From: Eubacterium sp. CAG:841 | Lineage (GTDB): Bacteria > Bacillota > Clostridia > Oscillospirales > CAG-272 | Assembly (NCBI GenBank): GCA_000437375.1 | Contig: FR898205.1 | Coordinates: 9,928 to 23,326 of the forward strand | Length of the DNA stretch: 13,399 bases | Direction: 5' to 3' | Part shown: in pieces, positions 1 through 9,605 of the stretch | Position numbering within the stretch: position 1 is the first letter of the stretch | Layout of the letters: every line of letters starts with the position of its first letter | Position numbers and translations under genes: made by a program | Notes under the pieces: model-generated | What the model saw: the letters and a program-made list of their open reading frames with translations, nothing else | Databases searched by the model: none | What the model was told of the DNA's origin: nothing

Positions 1-930
1 GGCGAGCCAGTCACCTATCTTTTCAAGAGGTGAAATAACCTCCTCCGGAACGCTGCCGTCGGGCGTCGGACCGATATTGAGAAGAAGGTTTCCGCCGCCT
101 ATCGTGCATGTTGTGAGCATTGAAAGTATCTTCTGGGGTGTATATGAATAGGGGAGTGCCTGCTCGGAATCGATATAGCCCCACGAAAGACCGTTGAAGG
201 TCATACAGGCTTCCCAATATGCGCCGTCGGCGGGGGTGATTCTTTCTTCGGGAGTTAGGAAGTCCTCCTGCATTTTGCGTCGGTTATTTATAAGAATATC
301 AGGTTGGAGCAGACGCAGGCGGTAATTGCTGTTAACAGAGTCCTAGCCTTCGCTGCTGTTCATAGGAAACGGCATATCATACCAGAGAATATCTATCTTT
401 CCGTATCTCGTGAGCAACTCAGTGTTCAGTTCTTCTATGTAATCAAGAAATCTGCGACGCGCTTCGGGGTCAAATGCGCAACGCCAGCCGTCCGGATGGT
501 GTCAATCCATAAGAGAGGAATAAAATCCGATCCCGAGCCCATACTTTCTGCATGAGGCAACAAATTCTGCGACAAGATCTCTGCCGCAGACATTATATGA
601 ATTGTATGGATTTGCGTCCGATTTCCAAAGGGAGAAGCCTTCGTGGTGACGAGTTGTCATAACGCAGTATTTCGCACCTGCGCGTTTTGCCAGAGCGCAC
701 CATTCATCTGTACACCCCTCTTTCGGAGCAAAGGTATTTGCAATCTCCTCGTATTCGGATTTCTTATAGTTATCAAAGTACATACACCATTCGCCTGCAC
801 CGAGGGACGAAAACGCTCCATAATGAACGAACATTCCGAAACGTGCCTTGCGGAACCATTCAAGACGACGCTCGCGGGAGTTTGCTGCAAATGTTTCGTA
901 TTCTTCTCTTTGAATATGCACTCTGTTCAT
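1..930 (-). pseudogene. GH29 alpha-L-fucosidase, interrupted by two in-frame stops, truncated by window edge
   Basis: The frame beginning at the ATG at 930 (AAAGGA ribosome site about 9 nt upstream) reads as a bacterial GH29 alpha-L-fucosidase, which removes terminal fucose from glycans. Visible family features are the N-terminal WFRKARFGMFVHYG block (W25 onward), the MTTRHHEGFSLW block, DxHHPD near residue 143, ILWYD with D185 as the probable catalytic nucleophile, LQPDILINNR, and GGGNLLLNIGPTPDGS. The frame is kept for all 310 visible codons except for TGA at 502-504 (codon 143) and TAG at 343-345 (codon 196). Both stand where related enzymes would have Trp (DWHHPD; EGWDSV), so each is one G-to-A change from TGG. 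The C-terminus lies beyond the left edge. It begins 16 nt after the oxidoreductase stop, so it is probably the last known gene of that operon. As written it would make only a 142-residue fragment without the nucleophile. The family call is firm; whether the stops are biological or sequence errors is open. Confidence 0.85.
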
Positions 931-946
931 AATAAATTTTCCTTTA

Positions 947-2251
947 TTATTTTATATTGTTTTCGAGCCCGAATTCGGCAAAGTATTTGTCAACATCAAC
1001 TACGGCAACAGTGTGTCTTGCCCTTTCTGCGGCAAAGCCGATAAGGTGATTTGCGGCGGAAACGGAAATGTCTGCAACGGAACAGCCGTTATATGTTCCG
1101 CAGAGATAATCGTAGAGATCGGCGATTATGCCCTGATCTCCGCCGCCGTGACCGCCGAGAATACTTTCTTCCGTTTCTTTGACGGGTACGCTTGACCATT
1201 TTCTTATATCGGAATTATAAACTCTTATTTCCGTGTCGTTTGCTTCGGCGACAAGCTCGCCCTTTGTTCCGAAGAGGTGGATCGCTCTTCCGCCGCCGTT
1301 GAAGGCGTTTACCGTAAAGCTTGCGGTGACGTTTCCGTCGAAAAGCATATCGACGGTCTGATGGTCGAGGACGTCATTGTTTGCATGGAAAACGCAGAGA
1401 CCGTAATCCGTTGTCATAAGCGCTTTCATAACTTCTTCATCGGTCGGATAGGTCGTTTGGGAAATACCCTTTGTCGCCGCACGACGGAACCAAAGGTTGT
1501 TTTTATCATCGTGATAGAGCTTGATGCAGTTGTACGGACAAGTGTCGGCTATCGGGCAGGTGCCGTCGGCACATCTGACGGGAGCTCCTTTCGGAGCGTT
1601 CTCGCTTTTGAAATATGTAAGGTCGCCGAAGGAGGAGACCTTCTTGCAGGTCTTGCCGATTATCCATTGAATGATGTCCAAGTCGTGACAGCTTTTCGCA
1701 AGGAGCATGGGAGTTGTTTCCTCTTCGCTGTGCCAGTTACCGCGGACATAGCTGTGGCTGAAATGAATATTGCCGATTCTTTCGAGAGCGATGACGGACA
1801 TTATATCGCCTATATCGCCTCTGTCAACGATTTCTTTTACCTTTTTATAGAACGGCGTGTAACGCAGAACGTGACATACAATAACCCTGACGCCCTTTTC
1901 GTGCGCCGCTTTTGCAATGTCCGAACATTCTTCGACGGTCTGCGCGATGGGCTTTTCGAGGAGAATATCATAGCCGAGGGAGATTGCCTTCATTGCGGGA
2001 CCGTAATGCATATCGTCCATAGTTGCGATTATTGCGATATCCGCAAATTTCGGGCGGGAAAGAATTTCTTCCCACGTTTTATAGCAGTTTTCGGCAGGAA
2101 GGCTAAAGCTTTCGCGCATAATCTCGCGTGCCGCGTCGACCGGCTCCGCTACTCCTATAAGCTTGAATTTTTCAGGCATTTCGGACATTATGTTTGAATA
2201 GGCTCTGCCTCTGCCTCCTGCGCCTATGCATATTGCCGTGAGCTGTTTCAT
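947..2251 (-). CDS. Gfo/Idh/MocA family NAD(P)-dependent oxidoreductase with four-Cys insert
   Basis: This 434-residue cytoplasmic protein has the Gfo/Idh/MocA layout. An N-terminal Rossmann fold carries GAGGRGRAY (residues 10-18), the family EKP motif is at 99-101 (K100 the usual catalytic lysine), and the second domain has SCHDLD (187-192) supplying the expected His/Asp near the substrate. Such enzymes oxidise or reduce sugars, inositols or related polyols with NAD(P); the substrate cannot be read from sequence. Residues 227-242 hold C-x4-C-x5-C-x3-C (C227, C232, C238, C242), an insertion not part of the core fold and possibly a metal site. The start is supported by GAGG about 8 nt upstream. 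It lies 26 nt after the membrane transferase gene and 16 nt before the fucosidase, all on one strand, so the three are probably cotranscribed. Next to a fucosidase, a role in deoxy-hexose or glycan sugar catabolism is a reasonable inference only. Confidence 0.85.
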   Translation of the reverse strand: MKQLTAICIGAGGRGRAYSNIMSEMPEKFKLIGVAEPVDAAREIMRESFSLPAENCYKTWEEILSRPKFADIAIIATMDDMHYGPAMKAISLGYDILLEKPIAQTVEECSDIAKAAHEKGVRVIVCHVLRYTPFYKKVKEIVDRGDIGDIMSVIALERIGNIHFSHSYVRGNWHSEEETTPMLLAKSCHDLDIIQWIIGKTCKKVSSFGDLTYFKSENAPKGAPVRCADGTCPIADTCPYNCIKLYHDDKNNLWFRRAATKGISQTTYPTDEEVMKALMTTDYGLCVFHANNDVLDHQTVDMLFDGNVTASFTVNAFNGGGRAIHLFGTKGELVAEANDTEIRVYNSDIRKWSSVPVKETEESILGGHGGGDQGIIADLYDYLCGTYNGCSVADISVSAANHLIGFAAERARHTVAVVDVDKYFAEFGLENNIK

Positions 2252-2277
2252 AATTTGACCTCGCTTAAATGTATTTT

Positions 2278-4122
2278 TTAATCATAAAACGGAAACTTCA
2301 TTTTTTCCGTCTTTACACGCTTCCAATTTGAAAAATCGTTTGCGTCGCCTTTAATTTCGTATGTGATTAGATTTACGTCTCTGCTCGCCTTTAAGCTGTT
2401 CGAACCGCTCATATAAAAATATCTTGTAATCTCTTCGTCCTCACCTATGTCCTCTATGGCACGGACTCCGTCGCCCTCATAGTTTACGCCCATTGAGCGC
2501 AGGAACGTTTTGTGCAGATTTGCCTGACAAACCTGTTTCATTGAAGTTTTAAGTGGCTGTTTTGTGTCCGCTCCCGCCTCTTTTATAAGCAGGGTAAGAA
2601 CTCTTTCGCCGTAATTTTCGCCCGTCGCTTCTTCAAGGCTCGGTGCGGTGCCTGTTCTTCCGTGATCGGCGGTGATTATAATTGTGGTATGGTCATATAC
2701 ACCTGCGGCTTTCAGCTGCTCGATGTAGCTTAATATCATTTTGAAATCGCCGCGTATCTGCTTATACATCGATTCTTCGTAGTTCAGATAATCCAACGTG
2801 ACGGCTTCGCCTTTTTCATTCATTGTGAAAGGATCGTGCGCACCCTGAAGGTGATAAAACACAAAGCTTCCTGCATTGTCTTCGGTTGTGATTCCTTTTT
2901 TGCGGAATGCGGCATAGAATTCGGCATCATCAACGGTGTAAATGCTTCCGTCTTTATTGCCAAAAATGTATTTTTGCGCGATATTGTCTGTGTATATATG
3001 GAAATACGGCTTAATTGCTTCGGGAGAGTATCTGTATGCGGAAAGATTAAGCATTGCCGAAAGAATTTTCATCGGCTTTGCTTTGCCTTCGGTCGATTTT
3101 GCGTTTTTTACCGTGCCGTTGAAACTTTCAACGCTTCCCGTTACATACTGTGTGTCGGTATAAAGTCGGGATTCATAGCCTGCTGCCTGTAAAGCGCCGA
3201 AAAAGTTTGACTCGGACATTGCCTTTTTCATATATTCTGCGGAGGGAATGTCATAATCGTATTTTACGCCGGAAAGCAGATAAGCTACGGATGGGAACGT
3301 GCGCGAATAGCTGCCGGTAAAGTTTTTGTAATATGTAAAACCCGAAAGTCTTTCGCAAAGTTCAGGATCTCTTTTGAGCAATTCATCCATATATTTTTTG
3401 TCCATACGGTCGAGAAGAAATACTATGGTATTTTTGTTTTTTGAAACCTTGAACTGCTCACTGCACTCAAAATAGCCGTCGTCCGAAATGTTTGAGTTTA
3501 TCTGATACGCGGACTTTATTACGAGGTATACCGCGCCGAAAACCTGCATCGCAACAAGCACAAGAGAAACTATCCTTACAAAGCTTTTCCATATATCGCG
3601 GCTGAAATAACAGAATATTACAGGCACAAGAATTATAGCTACCCAGACAAACAGGTTGACGAGCATCTGCCACTTGAAGTCCTGCCATACGATGCCTGTT
3701 CCGTCAAGTGTTCCGTGATCTATATTTATATAATTTCCCTGAATATATCCTGCAATAGTTATTCCTATCACAATTGAAACTACGGCATTGAATATCTTGC
3801 CGCGAAGGAGCGCGAAAAGTACTGTGAACACAGCCAGAATGATAATTCCGGCAATTATTATCGGCGGAAGCAGCTGCTTTACTCCGAATACCAAATATGA
3901 CATATTTGCAATATAAAGCTCAAACGGGCCGAACATTATAAAAGTAAAAACGAATGCAAGCACTGCCGCGCCCGATGTCAGAAGTCTTTCTGAAAAGCGA
4001 CGGTCATCCTGCCACAGATTACGAAGTTTTTTATTGAAATTATCGGAAAACAGCGGCTTTTTGGAAATGATTTTTTCGTCACGCTGCATGTTTTCCGTTT
4101 CTTTTACAGATGTATTTTCCAT
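2278..4122 (-). CDS. Membrane-anchored LtaS-like alkaline-phosphatase-superfamily transferase
   Basis: This 614-residue protein has about five N-terminal membrane segments (roughly 47-70, 84-106, 109-128, 152-173, 183-204), followed by an extracytoplasmic catalytic domain of the sulfatase / lipoteichoic acid synthase type. The superfamily landmarks are NTIVFLLDRMD (metal-binding D238), SYSRTFPSVAYLLSG with T275 as probable nucleophile, HLQGAHDP (H429, D430) and IITADHGRTG (D486, H487). The layout matches enzymes that move phosphoglycerol or phosphoethanolamine onto cell-surface polymers or lipids. There is no C/S-x-P-x-R sulfatase signature, so a formylglycine sulfatase is unlikely. The start is set by AAGGAA just upstream of the ATG. 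It is the first gene after a strong promoter and heads the likely operon with the oxidoreductase and the fucosidase. The superfamily is clear; the transferred group and acceptor are unknown. Confidence 0.8.
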   Translation of the reverse strand: MENTSVKETENMQRDEKIISKKPLFSDNFNKKLRNLWQDDRRFSERLLTSGAAVLAFVFTFIMFGPFELYIANMSYLVFGVKQLLPPIIIAGIIILAVFTVLFALLRGKIFNAVVSIVIGITIAGYIQGNYINIDHGTLDGTGIVWQDFKWQMLVNLFVWVAIILVPVIFCYFSRDIWKSFVRIVSLVLVAMQVFGAVYLVIKSAYQINSNISDDGYFECSEQFKVSKNKNTIVFLLDRMDKKYMDELLKRDPELCERLSGFTYYKNFTGSYSRTFPSVAYLLSGVKYDYDIPSAEYMKKAMSESNFFGALQAAGYESRLYTDTQYVTGSVESFNGTVKNAKSTEGKAKPMKILSAMLNLSAYRYSPEAIKPYFHIYTDNIAQKYIFGNKDGSIYTVDDAEFYAAFRKKGITTEDNAGSFVFYHLQGAHDPFTMNEKGEAVTLDYLNYEESMYKQIRGDFKMILSYIEQLKAAGVYDHTTIIITADHGRTGTAPSLEEATGENYGERVLTLLIKEAGADTKQPLKTSMKQVCQANLHKTFLRSMGVNYEGDGVRAIEDIGEDEEITRYFYMSGSNSLKASRDVNLITYEIKGDANDFSNWKRVKTEKMKFPFYD

Positions 4123-4162
4123 TTATTATTCCTTGTCGAAAGTAATTTTAACGTGTTATATT

Positions 4163-4191
4163 ACTATAACATATTGCAATAAAAAAGTAAA
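4163..4191 (-). promoter_or_regulatory. Sigma-A type promoter of the transferase-oxidoreductase-fucosidase operon
   Basis: On the minus strand a -35 TTTACT (4186-4191) and a -10 TATAGT (4163-4168) are separated by exactly 17 bp, about 40 nt upstream of the 4122 start codon. No strong terminator hairpin was seen between the kinase stop (4227) and this promoter, so some read-through from the kinase unit is possible. Confidence 0.7.
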
Positions 4192-4226
4192 CCCCTGAGG
4201 ATGATTTGATCATTCACTCTTATCAT

Positions 4227-6397
<2,171 letters not shown>

Positions 6398-6401
<4 letters not shown>

Positions 6402-7216
6402 TTTGTCTGCGTCCTTTCGGGGTCAAGGCCATACTTTGCAAGGACCTGTGCAGTGAAGCCGTCTGCCTTCATTTCGTCAAGTATGATTGTGAGCTTTTCG
6501 ACAAGGGCGGTGTTGTTGCTTTCTTTATAAAAAGCAACTCCGAGATTTACGGAAAGAAGCGTTTCATCAAGGATACGGTAGCTTTCCGGAGATGCTTTTA
6601 TATATTCCGCGATTGCGGTTTCATGTCCGGCTATGGCGTCTACATAATTTTTTCTCAGTGCGGCAAGGACATTGGACATTGATGAAAATCCGTAGATATA
6701 TTTTACTTTCGGAACGTTGTCTCCGCCTGAAGAAAAAAGCTCGTCAGGCTTCGATGAGGTTTGCACGCCTATGCGCTTTCCTTCGAGATCAGAGAGCTTT
6801 GTTATATCGCTTTCGGACAGAACCGCAACTACCTGTCGGCTGTTCATATAAGGCCCTGCCCAAGTATATTTGTCCTCGCGCCCTGTCATTGAAAAGCTTC
6901 CCCACAGGCAATCAACTTCACCGTTTTTGAGATATGTGTCTTTCTCCAGCCACGATATTGGATGGAATTCGGCTTTGTAGCCGATTCTGCGGCACGCTTC
7001 AGTGGCAAGCTCTACATCTATTCCGGTAAATGAGCCGTCATCTGACATGTAGAAATATGGCGAGTATTCGTCGCTGCCTATTTTGAGCACGGGCAGCTCC
7101 GGCTGTGGATCTTTTGGCTTTTTTGCGGGCTTTCCGCATCCGGAAAATAAGACCGCAAAAAGCATAACAAATGCCAAAAGTATATTTGTTTTTACTGTAA
7201 ATTTTCTCTTTTTCAT
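6398..7216 (-). CDS. Family 3 extracellular solute-binding lipoprotein paired with the histidine kinase
   Basis: This 272-residue protein has a lipoprotein signal peptide: basic N-terminus KKRK, hydrophobic core at 11-24, and lipobox FSGC with lipidated C27. A Pro/Lys-rich linker (about 29-42) leads to an SBP_bac_3 domain. Family marks are PYFYMSDDGSFTGIDVELA (53-71), D102 in VDCLWGS, R113 in MTGREDKYTW (the Arg that usually binds the ligand alpha-carboxylate), GKRIGVQ, and D193 in VDAIAG. The domain suggests amino-acid or similar small polar ligands. No permease or ATPase gene lies beside it; instead it is coupled by a 4-nt overlap to the kinase gene, so a sensing role seems likelier than import. 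A ribosome site GGAGGA precedes the ATG. It has its own strong promoter at 7269-7297. Confidence 0.88.
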
Positions 7217-7264
7217 ACCAATTTATTCCTCCGCAATCTACGCAGAAAAAACAGTTGTCTGCGG

Positions 7265-7286
7265 CTAAAGTATATCACAGCTTTAG
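7265..7286. promoter_or_regulatory. Inverted repeat overlapping the -10 box, possible operator
   Basis: CTAAAG (7265-7270) and CTTTAG (7281-7286) are exact inverted arms with 10 bp between them. They cover the -10 box and half of the spacer of the binding-protein/kinase promoter. Placement and symmetry fit a repressor site, but the arms are short and AT-rich and no regulator is identified. Confidence 0.35.
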
Positions 7287-7297
7287 TCAGTCGTCAA
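7269..7297 (-). promoter_or_regulatory. Strong sigma-A promoter of the binding-protein / kinase operon
   Basis: On the minus strand TTGACG (-35, 7292-7297) and TATACT (-10, 7269-7274) are separated by 17 bp. The -10 lies about 50 nt upstream of the 7216 start, leaving a short leader with a GGAGGA ribosome site. This is one of the closest matches to consensus in the window. Confidence 0.8.
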
Positions 7298-7342
7298 TGT
7301 GATTGAGTAAATTCAGGTGGAGAGAAAATATAAAGGATTCTC

Positions 7343-7377
7343 GAAAACAGAAATCCGCCGGACAAACGGCGGATTTC
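7343..7377 (-). terminator. Rho-independent terminator of the GGDEF/receiver/HD-GYP gene
   Basis: A perfect 11-bp stem (GAAATCCGCCG at 7350-7360 with its complement at 7367-7377) has a 6-nt loop. On the minus strand it is followed by a TGTTTT tract. It starts only 6 nt after the TAA at 7384-7386, so it separates this gene from the binding-protein/kinase unit. Confidence 0.85.
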
Positions 7378-7383
7378 TAAGTT

Positions 7384-9309
7384 TTAGTTATTCCTGTTCA
7401 TCGGGCGGATCATATCCTCCGACTGTTTAAGACATTCAATGAGAATAGGATTGAATACTCCGCATTCTCCTTCGATTATCATGCTCATGGCTTTTTCATG
7501 CGAGAACGCCTGTCTGTAAGCACGGTCGCTTACAAGTGCGTTATATACTTCCGCAATTGAAACAACTTGAGCCGAAATCGGAATATCATCGCCGCAAAGC
7601 TTGTCAGGATAGCCGTTTCCGTCAAATCTTTCGTGATGCCAACGGCATATTTCACGCATTGAGACGATAAGCGGATGATCGCCGAAATCGGAAAGGCTGT
7701 CTATAAGCTTTTCTCCGGCTACCGTATGTGTTTTGATTATTTCAAATTCTTCGGGCGTAAGCTTTCCGGGCTTGCTCAGTATCCTTTCGTCTATGCATAT
7801 TTTACCTATGTCATAGAGCGTTGCCGCTGTGGATATAAGCTCTCTGTCGGGCTTGCCGTATTTGTCGGTAAGCTCGGTAAGCTTTCCCAAAAGGATTCCC
7901 GTAAGGCGTCCTACGTCGGCTGTATGAAATTTGCCGCCGAAAATTCTTGTTTCAACCGCGCGGCTGAGGATTTGCAGCAGGATGCGGTCGTTTTCTTCTT
8001 TTTCAATAGAATTCTGAGTTATTATTGCGGCGAGCCTGCGTTGCTTTGCGTAAAGTTTTATGGTGTTATACACACGGCGATAAACGATTTTCATATCAAA
8101 AGGTCTGCTTATATAATCGGAAACACCGTTCTCATATGCGCGTCTTATTGTTTCGTCCGAGTCATCACCGGATATAGCTATTACGGGGATATCTTCTATA
8201 AGATGATTCTGGTTCATATAATCAAGAACATCAAAGCCGCTGCCTTCCGGCATTATTATGTCAAGAAGAACGACAGAGAGCTTCATTCCGTATTTTTTTA
8301 TCGCGGCGATGCAATCAACTCCGTTCACGGCTTCTGTTATTTCAAAATCTTCACCGAGCATGGAAGAGAGAATTTCTCTGTTCATTTTGGAATCGTCCGC
8401 TATGAGGATAAGCGGCTTTTCCTTGCGCCCATCAAGCTCTTTTGAGTCGCTTTCGGTAAAGACTTTGTTTTTTGTTATTTTCGCCTGCATCATCATTTTG
8501 TCGGCACGAACCACAGCGTCCGAAATACGTCCTCCGTTGCACATTACACCGCCTATGCTTGCCGAAAGACGCACGCCGGGACTTTCTGATAATTGTGTCG
8601 AAGCGATAATTTTCTTTATACGGTGCAGTATATTAGAGAACATTCCTTCGTTTATAGCGGGCATTATAATCAGGAATTCATCTCCGCCGTAGCGAACAAG
8701 AATATCCGTTTTGCGAAGATGTTTGCGGATAGTTTCCACAAACACGCGAAGGACTTCATCTCCGAGGTCGTGACCGCGCAAGTCGTTGTAAAGCTTGAAA
8801 TCGTCTATATCGAGCATTGCCACACCGCAGGTGAAGGCGGAATATTTGATCTTTTCTTCGTAATAACGGCGGTTATATGCGCCGGTCAGGATGTCGGTGT
8901 AAGCTTTGTTATGGTATTCGGTTATTTTCTTTGTAAGTTTTTCTTTTCCTTCAAGATTTGAAAGGGAATCGTCTTCAAGGCATTTTACAAGCTCAAGCAC
9001 ACAGTGCTTGCCATCTATTTCAATATATTGCGCTATTGCGCAGTATGCTCTGTCTCCGTAGAATTCAATTTTTATTTTTTCGGAGTGACTGTTATAAGCT
9101 TCAACTGCCACACAATTTTTGCAAACATTGTTTTTATCATCAAAAAAGAAGCAACGACCGCAGCCGTCATCATCTGTTAAGGGTAACTTTTTTCTCAGCT
9201 TTTTGATATTATCCGAATCGAGCAGGCGTGCAACTGTAAAAACTTTTTTATATATTTCAAGTTCTTCTTCGACTTGTTGCATGGATGCTTTCTGCAAATA
9301 GTTGTTCAT
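7384..9309 (-). CDS. PAS-like/CxxC - GGDEF - receiver - HD-GYP signalling protein (c-di-GMP)
   Basis: This 641-residue soluble protein has four parts. Residues about 15-112 resemble a PAS-like sensor with two CxxC pairs (C50/C53 and C63/C66). About 125-285 is a GGDEF diguanylate cyclase domain with intact GGDEF at 208-212 and an RxxD product-inhibition site (R199-D202). About 298-420 is a receiver with D305/D306 and phospho-acceptor D350 in LLDIIMP; the usual Lys of the KPF motif is Arg (R402). About 440-630 is an HD-GYP domain with H462, H528, H558/H559 and DGNGYP (563-568). The HD dyad reads YD (Y499-D500), position 458 is Gly where family members have Glu (ETGxH), and E587 stands where Asp is usual. 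Synthesis of c-di-GMP is therefore likely and hydrolysis doubtful. The start has an AAGGGGA site upstream. It is transcribed alone, with its own terminator and no membrane segments. Confidence 0.88.
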   Translation of the reverse strand: MNNYLQKASMQQVEEELEIYKKVFTVARLLDSDNIKKLRKKLPLTDDDGCGRCFFFDDKNNVCKNCVAVEAYNSHSEKIKIEFYGDRAYCAIAQYIEIDGKHCVLELVKCLEDDSLSNLEGKEKLTKKITEYHNKAYTDILTGAYNRRYYEEKIKYSAFTCGVAMLDIDDFKLYNDLRGHDLGDEVLRVFVETIRKHLRKTDILVRYGGDEFLIIMPAINEGMFSNILHRIKKIIASTQLSESPGVRLSASIGGVMCNGGRISDAVVRADKMMMQAKITKNKVFTESDSKELDGRKEKPLILIADDSKMNREILSSMLGEDFEITEAVNGVDCIAAIKKYGMKLSVVLLDIIMPEGSGFDVLDYMNQNHLIEDIPVIAISGDDSDETIRRAYENGVSDYISRPFDMKIVYRRVYNTIKLYAKQRRLAAIITQNSIEKEENDRILLQILSRAVETRIFGGKFHTADVGRLTGILLGKLTELTDKYGKPDRELISTAATLYDIGKICIDERILSKPGKLTPEEFEIIKTHTVAGEKLIDSLSDFGDHPLIVSMREICRWHHERFDGNGYPDKLCGDDIPISAQVVSIAEVYNALVSDRAYRQAFSHEKAMSMIIEGECGVFNPILIECLKQSEDMIRPMNRNN

Positions 9310-9392
9310 AACCGTAAAATCCCCTTTTTCCAGAGTTTTAATTTAAGAATAGTATAAATTTTCGACAAATTCAATACTTTTTTTGAAAAATG

Positions 9393-9420
9393 TATATACA
9401 ATTATGCTTCAATTTGTAAA
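9393..9420 (-). promoter_or_regulatory. Possible promoter of the GGDEF/receiver/HD-GYP gene
   Basis: On the minus strand TTTACA (9415-9420) and TATATA (9393-9398) are separated by 16 bp, about 84 nt upstream of the start at 9309. The match is moderate and the region is very AT-rich. TATACT closer to the gene has no fitting -35 box. Confidence 0.4.
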
Positions 9421-9601
9421 TAAACTTAAAGAGAGGGCTTTCCCGCCATATATTTCAGGAAGGCTTTCTCTGGGGCGGTGTTGTTCTGGACAATATGCAG
9501 AAAAGGTGATATATACGGAAGAGCAATATAATTCTTTTGCGGGCAAATCGGCAAAGAACTTAAAATTTTACGTTTCATTTGACGTTACGGACGGAAACTG
9601 A
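9404..9601 (+). CDS. Small ORF or gene remnant of unknown function in the divergent spacer
   Basis: From an ATG at 9404 an open frame of 65 codons runs to TGA at 9599-9601; a TTG at 9383 would add seven codons. I do not recognise the product. The second half (about AEKVIYTEEQYNSFAG to the end VSFDVTDGN) has a protein-like composition, and a good terminator starts 4 nt after the stop, as expected for a real gene end. Against it, no Shine-Dalgarno sequence precedes either start, and the first half overlaps a long hairpin. It may be the 3' end of a decayed gene, a small protein, or a non-coding transcript. This spacer of 456 bp (9310-9765) otherwise holds only promoters and the terminator. Confidence 0.3.
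   Translation: MLQFVNKLKERAFPPYISGRLSLGRCCSGQYAEKVIYTEEQYNSFAGKSAKNLKFYVSFDVTDGN
9430..9478 (+). ncRNA. Possible structured RNA element: 14-bp hairpin with potential pseudoknot
   Basis: As plus-strand RNA, 9430-9443 can pair with 9458-9471 along 14 consecutive positions, three of them G-U, leaving a 14-nt loop. Loop-side bases CCGCC (9443-9447) are also complementary to GGCGG (9474-9478) just past the stem, which could form a pseudoknot or an alternative stem. G-U pairs in RNA point to a plus-strand structure rather than a DNA palindrome. I match it to no known riboswitch or small RNA class. It lies between no obvious promoter and a terminator at 9606-9640. Confidence 0.3.
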
Positions 9602-9605
9602 TAAT

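Noticed and set aside
502..504. TGA (and TAG) recoded as Trp in this genome
   Set aside because: The kinase gene and the solute-binding protein gene end naturally in TGA at their expected C-termini, and the other long genes use TGG for Trp with no internal TGA. Both kinds of stop also occur in the fucosidase, which a single code change would not explain.
1277..2197. 306-codon plus-strand frame opposite the oxidoreductase
   Set aside because: It is a mirror of a well-supported Gfo/Idh/MocA gene, with no family motifs of its own and no convincing ribosome site. The same applies to long antisense frames at 4857-5534 and 7675-8445.
2278..4122. Sulfatase acting with the fucosidase on sulfated fucans
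   Set aside because: The C/S-x-P-x-R formylglycine signature is missing (TFPSV instead), and the five N-terminal TM segments fit LtaS-like or phosphoethanolamine transferases better.
4192..4226. Terminator of the kinase gene
   Set aside because: Only short palindromes occur (ATGAT/ATCAT with a 3-nt loop, and CCTCAGG), without a directly following T run; too weak to call.
9310..9430. c-di-GMP riboswitch in the leader of the GGDEF gene or the spacer
   Set aside because: I see none of the conserved GEMM-I or GEMM-II core segments; the leader is AT-rich and unstructured by eye.
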